A stretch of DNA of 64,000 nt from Sophora flavescens (taxonomy: Eukaryota; Streptophyta; Magnoliopsida; Fabales; Fabaceae). A program made the position numbers and the translations under genes. The notes beneath the pieces were generated by a model, which saw only the letters and a list, made by a program, of their open reading frames with translations, was not told the DNA's origin and made no database searches. The stretch is from NCBI GenBank assembly GCA_030762895.1, contig CM061066.1:121860552-121924551 (forward strand). Reading direction: 5' to 3'. Below are positions 58,712 to 64,000 of the stretch, piece by piece (the first letter of the stretch is position 1; each line of letters opens with the position of its first letter).

Positions 58712-60333
58712 ATGGTCCATATGATAAGAATGGAATCACGAATTGAAGTTCTTGAGCGCGGAATGGAAGAGCTGAGACGAGATCGCGATGACGATCACGA
58801 TCGCCAAGAACTGAGGCGAATCGTGGAGGAACAGAAATCAGAAAATCGGAAGCAATTTGATGCGATTTTGGCTCTCCTACAACGAAGTCCCAACAGTATC
58901 CACAGCAACAACAACGGAACCCATAGTAACGAGGAGGAAGAAACGATAGGAGAGAAGTCAAGTTGAAAAGGAAACAAATGGTGGAAGCGCGAAACTCTGT
59001 TAGGGAAATATTCAAGAATCAAGAATTAGAATCTTGCAATGAGAAAGAAACAGAACAAGGAAAGGAAAAAGAAACAGAGAAAAGGGAAGCGAAACCAGAG
59101 AGGGAAACATTCAATGAAGGAGAAAGGGAAGGCATCGAGGTTGCTAGAGGTAATGAGAGGGTTAGCACAGATTGGTTTACCTTGTCATCAGTGGGTCACG
59201 ATGTCACAGTAGCGGGAGAGAACGAGTCATCGGAGCAAGGGAGGACTGAGAATTGCTGGTCCGCCGTGAGCATAGAAATCGGCGGGGTCGCAAGTGGTCC
59301 GGTCAAGAAACGAGAACCAGAACCGCCGAGCCGGGATCGTCATACGGCGGCGGGTGAGGTGCTAGCGGCTGCGAAGAAGGAAGCGCAGGGAAAATCGATG
59401 ATGGCCGCAAGGAAAAACCCATTCAGCAGCGGCATCCGCCAGAAGAGAGAAACTTCCGATGAGGATAAACGACCGGTCAGGCCACCGCCGGAACTGAGGG
59501 ACTGTGATGTCCGTGCAGAGGGGGTCGTAGAGTGGGGTGGCGCACTCGCAGTTACGACGATGGCGGAGAACACGCACGCATCTCAACGCCTAATCAGTAG
59601 CACCGCCGTTGAGAAGGGAACAAGGACGTCGAGGTACTTAGGCCCGATCAGGCCGTCGCCGCCGCCGAAACCTCCGGACCGTGGCACTCATTGGTGGGTC
59701 GTCGGGGCAGGGATGTTTAGTGAAGAGGGAGGCAGCAGCGCACATGAGAGACTGAAGGGCATTAGGGTAAGACTGGCACTTCAGAAATTGGGCCGGTTTG
59801 ACTTAATGGGGGAAGCCCAATTATTTGTGATGCAGCAATGGGTTATTAGATGTACTGTTGGGGGTGCTATAGTTCATCAATTGGCATTAACTAATAGGCC
59901 CATTAATGAAAATTCCTTCATTGTTGGGCTACAACCCAAAACTGAATTGGTTCAGAAGGAAGATAAGTGTGTTAATGAAAGGAAGGTTTGGTATGTATTG
60001 GTTGATGCAAATTCATTCATTATCGAGTCCATTTCCCAGAATTCTTTTGATATTGGGTCACAGCCCAAATGTTTAATAGAGGCTGACTCTATAGTTTGTG
60101 GACGGAGAGGGCATATGCACGAGGGGCTGTTCAAAAAGACCTTCTTGTTAATTGACCCAGGGGGCAATAGTGCAAAGCAAGGATTGGAGAGTATTCAAGG
60201 ACTTGTAGCAACCAGAATCATCATGACACTAACATGGCAATGGCCCTTCAGAAGAGAACCACCTCTGTCTGCACTAGTTCCATGGGACCCTGGTGGGACT
60301 GGAGACAAGTCCTTCACCTTGAGGACAAGGTGA
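58712..60333 (+). CDS. Element F internal ORFs (gag-like N-terminus plus unknown protein)
   Basis: The first frame (58712-58966, 84 codons) starts MVHMIRMESRIEVLERGMEE and is a charged coiled coil like N-termini of gypsy gag proteins. A second frame, open from 58927 to 60333 (about 457 codons from 58963), overlaps it by about 40 bases in a different register. It begins with Glu/Lys-rich sequence, passes through a markedly GC-rich section at about 59260-59720 (PSPPPKPPDRG), and ends TWQWPFRREPPLSALVPWD. I recognise no domain. ATG choices in the second frame are 58978 or a fusion with the first by a frameshift. It could be captured host sequence. Confidence 0.5.
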
Positions 60334-60351
60334 AAGTTAGGGGGGGAGTAT

Positions 60352-60599
60352 TGTTAGATATTGTTATTTAAATAGTTAGTTAATTGGTTAGTAGGGTTAG
60401 TTAGGAAGGTAGTTAAGGGAATAAGGCATGTTGCTTATAAATAGAAGAGTAGAAGTTGAGAGGGGGATATCTTGTGAATTGAGTGGAATTGGGGCCTTAG
60501 GGCATTTGAGAGGTGCAAACCCTCAAAGTTCTGTAATTTTGTAGTGTAATTCAGGGAATTATCCCTATCTTCTATAGTAATAGCATTTGATTCCTATCA
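60352..60599 (+). repeat. Element F 3' LTR
   Basis: 248 bp, the partner of 58432-58678. It ends CCTATCA next to the GATTG TSD. Confidence 0.9.
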
Positions 60600-60604
60600 G
60601 ATTG

Positions 60605-61406
60605 CCTGCTTCCAAACCGTTTAGAACTCCAATGGATAGTGCAGCTAAACTTCACAAGAATTCAAGTTCCCCTCTCTCTGATTGCTCTTCATACAGAAGA
60701 CTCATAGGGAGATTATTGTACTTGACACATACTCGACCTGATATTAGTTGTGTTGTGCTTGAGTCAATATTTGGATTGCCCCACTGATATACACCATCAA
60801 GCAGGCCTCAGAGTCCTTAGATACATAAAAGGATCACCAGCCAAAGGTCTCTTTTTCTCAGCTCAAACAGAATCCAAGCTCAAAGGTTTTTGTGATTATG
60901 ATTGGGTTGCATGCCTAGATACCTGCAGATCAGTAACTGGTTTTTGTTTCTTCCTGGGCTCCTCACTTGTCTCTTGGAAAAGCAAAAAACAGCCAACTGT
61001 CTCAAGGTCTTCATCAGAAGCCGAGTACAGGACCTTAGCACAATGGCTGATTTACCTCCTTAAGGACTTGCAAGTGCACAATCCTATTCCAACCATCATC
61101 TACTGTGATAACCAGGCAGCCTTACATATAGCTGCAAATCCAGTTTTCCATGAGAGAATTAAGCACATAGAGCTGGATTGTCATTTTGTGAGAGACAAGA
61201 TTCATGAAGGCACTTTGCACTTAATGCCTGTATCAACCAAAATGCAGATTGCAGACATCTTGACAAAGCCATTGTCACCACTCACCAGGTCCATTCGAAA
61301 ATCTGCAGTCCAAGCTAAACGAGTCTCTTTCTTATGCACACTGCATCAAGAACTCAGTATTCTTTCTATATCATGTTGCTCAGTTTTAACAATTACACTG
61401 CACTAA
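60605..61406 (+). pseudogene. Element E RNase H
   Basis: After F the frame continues with PASKPFRTPMDSAAKLHK, SYRRLIGRLLYLTHTRPDI and a frameshift near 60770. The RNase H follows: LKGFCDYDWVACLDT (expected CDSDW, here CDYDW), SSSEAEYRTLA and YCDNQAALHIAANP. It ends with ADILTKPLSP and a divergent tail to a stop at 61406. Confidence 0.86.
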
Positions 61407-62097
61407 AGAGTATACCCAGCCAACCAATAACAACCATCCACCAAGATTTACCGTGTGTGTGTGAAAAACAAAATCCACAAATGTTGAAATCCAACCCATA
61501 CTATATTACACATTACGGACAAAATTTGTAAGATTAACTAAGTAGCATTTTGAACCGTGGTTAAATTTCTCAGAAACTCTACTTTTCACTCACCAATATC
61601 ACTTGTCAACCAATAACCACCATCCACCAAGATTGACTGTGTAATGGTCTAAGTCATTGTGGAAGCTAACCTACTATGCTACAGTTGAAGCATGCATTCT
61701 TCAAATAACCTACCATGAGCCCTGGTTCAGTAATACAAAAATCCTACCTCAGGCTGGCCTAATCAAGAGTTGAAGTAGGTAGTTCACTTTCTAAAATTAC
61801 GAACAACCTCTAGTTAACATAAATTATGAATTTGTAGTTGATGGGGAGGCTATTGGATGAGTTTGATTTGCTTCAGAGAAGGACTCAGGCGGTGAAGTGT
61901 GAACTTGGATGAGGTCGATGCCAAGGTTAATAAATTGGTGCACTAACCCGATAGAATGCCTGAGGCACCATATATAGAGGCCTTCACTGACTTGTATTTC
62001 GGTAAATTGAGGTTGCTGTATCAGGGAAAGAATGTGAGAAATTTTCAAAATTCTTAAACGGTTAAATCTAATTAATGGCGCCTAATTGTCATTACTT
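61406..62097. other. Intergenic region with a local direct repeat
   Basis: A 30-base stretch (CAACCATCCACCAAGATT core) occurs at about 61421-61450 and again at about 61608-61638. A 74-codon - strand frame at 62048-61824 has no recognised domain and is low-confidence. Confidence 0.4.
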
Positions 62098-62174
62098 GGT
62101 CGTGTAGCCTAGCGGTAGCGATTTCATTGGTTTGATGCCTTGGTCAGTGTTCGAATCCTATGTCCCTCATTTTT
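62098..62174 (+). other. tRNA-like Pol III unit, + strand
   Basis: An A-box-like TAGCCTAGCGGTA (62105-62117) and a B box GTTCGAATCC (62149-62158) lie about 43 bases apart, as in tRNAs, and a T-run (TTTTT, about 62170) follows. The acceptor stem does not pair well, so a true tRNA gene is unlikely; a SINE head or tRNA pseudogene is more plausible. Confidence 0.45.
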
Positions 62175-62206
62175 GTTGAATATTATCACTGTTGTTTAAC
62201 GTTCTG

Positions 62207-62297
62207 GAAAAATAAAATGATAAAGTGCTGTTGAGCAGATTCGAACCTGGCTCTATGAGGGAAGGGACACATCTGTTGGCCACTAGGCCAACTGATG
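62207..62297 (-). other. tRNA-like Pol III unit, - strand
   Basis: On the - strand, TTGGCCTAGTGGCC (A-box-like, about 62280-62293) and GGTTCGAATCTG (B box, about 62236-62247) are spaced as in tRNAs and are followed by T-rich sequence (ATTTTATTTTT). It faces the + strand unit at 62098-62174, so the two are convergent. Confidence 0.45.
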
Positions 62298-62406
62298 TCT
62301 TGTGACAGTTAATGAACGTTAATACTACTTACTTATGTATGGAATTTGACCGTTTTTTGAAACTTTTGAAGAGTTGTTTCCTTTCACCAAGTGACATGAG
62401 TTGGTC

Positions 62407-62414
62407 TATAAATA
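62407..62414 (+). promoter_or_regulatory. TATA box upstream of element G
   Basis: TATAAATA in the context GGTCTATAAATAAAACC, about 370 bases before the gag ATG. It probably drives element G or its LTR. Confidence 0.5.
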
Positions 62415-62785
62415 AAACCATCTGCATGCAGTAATTGACACGAAAAACTCAGAATCTCTCAACCATTCTTCACTCCAAATCACCTTCTTTTCTCCCTTAT
62501 GCGCAGAGAGAGTTAAGGAGACTATTGTTCTGTAAACTGCCATTGTCGATACGCTTGGTTTAGGGTGTGCAAACCAAACCAAGGTTCTCCATTGTATCCT
62601 GAAGGGGATTCGCCAGTTACACCTGTTGCATCCAATCTACGAGGAGAGATTGGTGGGGGCGAATCGAACATAAAGCCTAGTATCCTCACACGCCTTGGAG
62701 ATTGCGCATTACCATTATTTTCTTCTTCTTTGTTGCAGATCCATACCCCATTTACTAACAATCTTTAGGTTCGATTTCTGTAATA
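62415..62785 (+). other. Element G leader or LTR end
   Basis: The stretch between the TATA box and the gag ATG has no ORF. No TGGTATCAGAGC-type PBS was found, so the LTR end could not be placed; the matching 3' LTR lies beyond the window. Confidence 0.4.
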
Positions 62786-64000
62786 ATGGCTGCAACATTG
62801 AAGGAGATGACTTCTGAGTTTATGAAACTTGAGAGGTTCGAAGGCGGAAACTTTCATCGTTGGCAAAAGAAGATGCACTTCCTTCTTACAACATTGAAGG
62901 TGGCCTATGTGTTGAACACACCAAGACCAGAGGAAAGAGAAGATGAGACCATCAATGAGACTCGTGAGAGGAACAAGTGGGTTAATGATGACTACATTTG
63001 CATGGGGCATATTTTGAATGGCATGACCGACTCATTGTTCGATGTGTATCAAAATGCGGGATCCTCCAAAGAACTATGGGAGAAACTTGAGGCAAGATAC
63101 ATGATGGAGGACGCAACAAGTAAGAAATTTCTTGTTAGTCGTTTTAATAATTATAAAATGGTTGATGGTATGCCTATCATGGAACAAATGCATGAAATTG
63201 AACGTATTCTCAATAACTACAAACAACATAATATGCATATGGATGAAACCATCATTGTCTCCTCAATCATTGACAAACTTCCTCCTTCATGGAAAGACTT
63301 TAAAAGAAGTCTTAAACATCTAAAAGATGACATTTCTCTTGAACAGTTGGGTAATCACCTTCCTTTAGAAGAAGAGTATCGTAAACAAGATGATACTAAA
63401 GAACATTCTGTTCATGAGAAGGTGCATGTAGTAGAGGAAGGGAAATCTGGTAAGTCCTCTAAAAAGAGGAATCAGGATTTTGTAAAATCTCATGAAAACA
63501 ACAATGAGAATGACTACAAGAAAAAGAAAAAGAAAAATGGTTGTTTCTATTGTGGAAAACCGGGACATTTCAAGAGGAATTGTCGTCTCCTGAAAAAGGA
63601 AAAGGAGAAGGAATCTAGTGCAACAAAGGACAATCTTGTTGCGGTCATTCCCGAAATCAACATGATAGAAGATGTTGGATCATGGTGGATTGACTCCGGT
63701 GCAACTCGCCATGTGTGTAAGAACAAGGATCTCTTCAAGACAATTAATGAAGAAGATGGAACCGTTCTATATATGGGAATTGCATCAACTATCCAAGTTA
63801 AAGGCAAAGGGACGGTGGAACTAGAATTCACTTCGGGAAAAGTAGTCACTCTTACAGATGTTTATTATGTACCAGATGTTAGGAAGAATTTAATTTCTGT
63901 ACCGTTACTAAATAAGTACGGGTTCAAATGTGTATTTGAGGGAGACAAGTTTATCCTCTCTAAGGGAGGAATGTTTGTAGGAAAGGGATACCTTTGTGAG
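62786..64000 (+). CDS. Element G copia gag-protease ORF, open to window end
   Basis: The ATG at 62786 opens a frame with no stop through 64000 (405 codons, running off the window). The gag domain starts MAATLKEMTSEFMKLERFEG and has GNFHRWQKKMHFLL, DDYICMGHILNGMTDSLFDV, KELWEKLEARYMMEDA and IIDKLPPSWKDFKR (UBN2-type copia gag). A lysine-rich stretch precedes the zinc knuckle CFYCGKPGHFKRNC. The protease follows with WWIDSGATRHVC (intact D-S-G), VYYVPDVRKNLISV and the start of the region leading to integrase. It belongs to a widespread plant copia group. It is the only retroelement ORF here without a lesion in the visible part. Confidence 0.85.
   Translation, partial: MAATLKEMTSEFMKLERFEGGNFHRWQKKMHFLLTTLKVAYVLNTPRPEEREDETINETRERNKWVNDDYICMGHILNGMTDSLFDVYQNAGSSKELWEKLEARYMMEDATSKKFLVSRFNNYKMVDGMPIMEQMHEIERILNNYKQHNMHMDETIIVSSIIDKLPPSWKDFKRSLKHLKDDISLEQLGNHLPLEEEYRKQDDTKEHSVHEKVHVVEEGKSGKSSKKRNQDFVKSHENNNENDYKKKKKKNGCFYCGKPGHFKRNCRLLKKEKEKESSATKDNLVAVIPEINMIEDVGSWWIDSGATRHVCKNKDLFKTINEEDGTVLYMGIASTIQVKGKGTVELEFTSGKVVTLTDVYYVPDVRKNLISVPLLNKYGFKCVFEGDKFILSKGGMFVGKGYLCE

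Larger units (their letters stand above)
58432..60599 (+). mobile_element. Element F: small non-autonomous LTR retrotransposon, nested in E
   Basis: LTRs of 247 and 248 bp (58432-58678, 60352-60599; TGTTAGATATTG...CCTATCA) with TSD GATTG at 58427-58431 and 60600-60604. PBS TGGTATCAAAGCTC at 58681-58694 is tRNA-Met type. A purine tract (AGTTAGGGGGGGAGTAT) ends at 60351. It encodes no protease, reverse transcriptase or integrase, only one unusual GC-rich ORF region. I counted about eight substitutions and one indel between the LTRs. Confidence 0.92.
55240..61405 (+). mobile_element. Element E: Ty1-copia retrotransposon without visible LTRs
   Basis: Gag, protease, integrase, reverse transcriptase and RNase H follow on the + strand, so order is copia-type. 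The gag N-terminus is missing and no LTR pair was found. Element F interrupts it between the reverse transcriptase and RNase H; the protein frame joins exactly at the GATTG TSD. Gag and integrase are frameshifted, while the reverse transcriptase is nearly intact. Confidence 0.85.

Noticed and set aside
61824..62048. 74-codon - strand frame as a host gene
   Set aside because: It is short, has no recognised domain, and no splice-linked partner was visible.
62098..62174. Bona fide tRNA gene
   Set aside because: A and B boxes are present but the acceptor stem does not pair and I cannot assign an anticodon reliably, so it is reported only as tRNA-like.

Overview
This is a nuclear plant DNA window. 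It most likely comes from a eudicot, and I infer a legume from the mix of SIRE-like copia elements, Athila-like gypsy elements and tRNA-Met-primed LTR elements. Two host genes are visible: a four-exon, two-domain B3 transcription factor (21094-23524, +) and an intronless, kinase-less LRR receptor-like protein related to phytosulfokine receptors (23945-25960, -). Almost everything else is transposable element sequence. Many boundaries below were fixed by reading terminal TG...CA ends and target-site duplications (TSDs) directly.

Region 1 (1-18649) is one decayed plant L1-type LINE on the + strand (ORF1, then ORF2 with endonuclease, reverse transcriptase, zf-RVT and RNase H, then a short A-rich tail). 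It is split by a SIRE-like copia element A on the - strand (842-10487, TSD TGGAT) and by a 2.7-kb solo LTR (15532-18214, TSD GGAGG). Region 2 (18650-20198) holds MITE-like inverted-repeat elements, including one 499-bp element with a 10-bp TSD inserted in another. Region 3 (20199-27284) holds the two host genes and their flanks.

Region 4 (27285-52783) is a multi-level nest. A Tork/Tnt1-like copia element C (+) was entered by SIRE-like copia B (-, 28418-48726, TSD ACCAT). B then received a gypsy solo LTR (32740-34052, TSD TTCAT) and a full-length Athila-like gypsy element D (-, 35554-44985, TSD CTTAT). By eye, LTR divergence falls from C to B to D, which agrees with the nesting order. D has nearly identical LTRs but an in-frame deletion that removes the reverse transcriptase catalytic centre.

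Region 5 (52784-64000) contains a MITE, a copia relic on the - strand, and a copia element E without visible LTRs (55240-61405, +). E is split by a small non-autonomous LTR element F (58432-60599, TSD GATTG) that carries an unusual GC-rich ORF. A convergent pair of tRNA-like Pol III-type units follows (62098-62297). The window ends in copia element G, whose gag-protease ORF is uninterrupted from 62786 to the window edge.

The genes do not form a pathway. The window is a gene island of about 5 kb (two unrelated regulatory/receptor genes) between heterochromatin-like nested retrotransposons.
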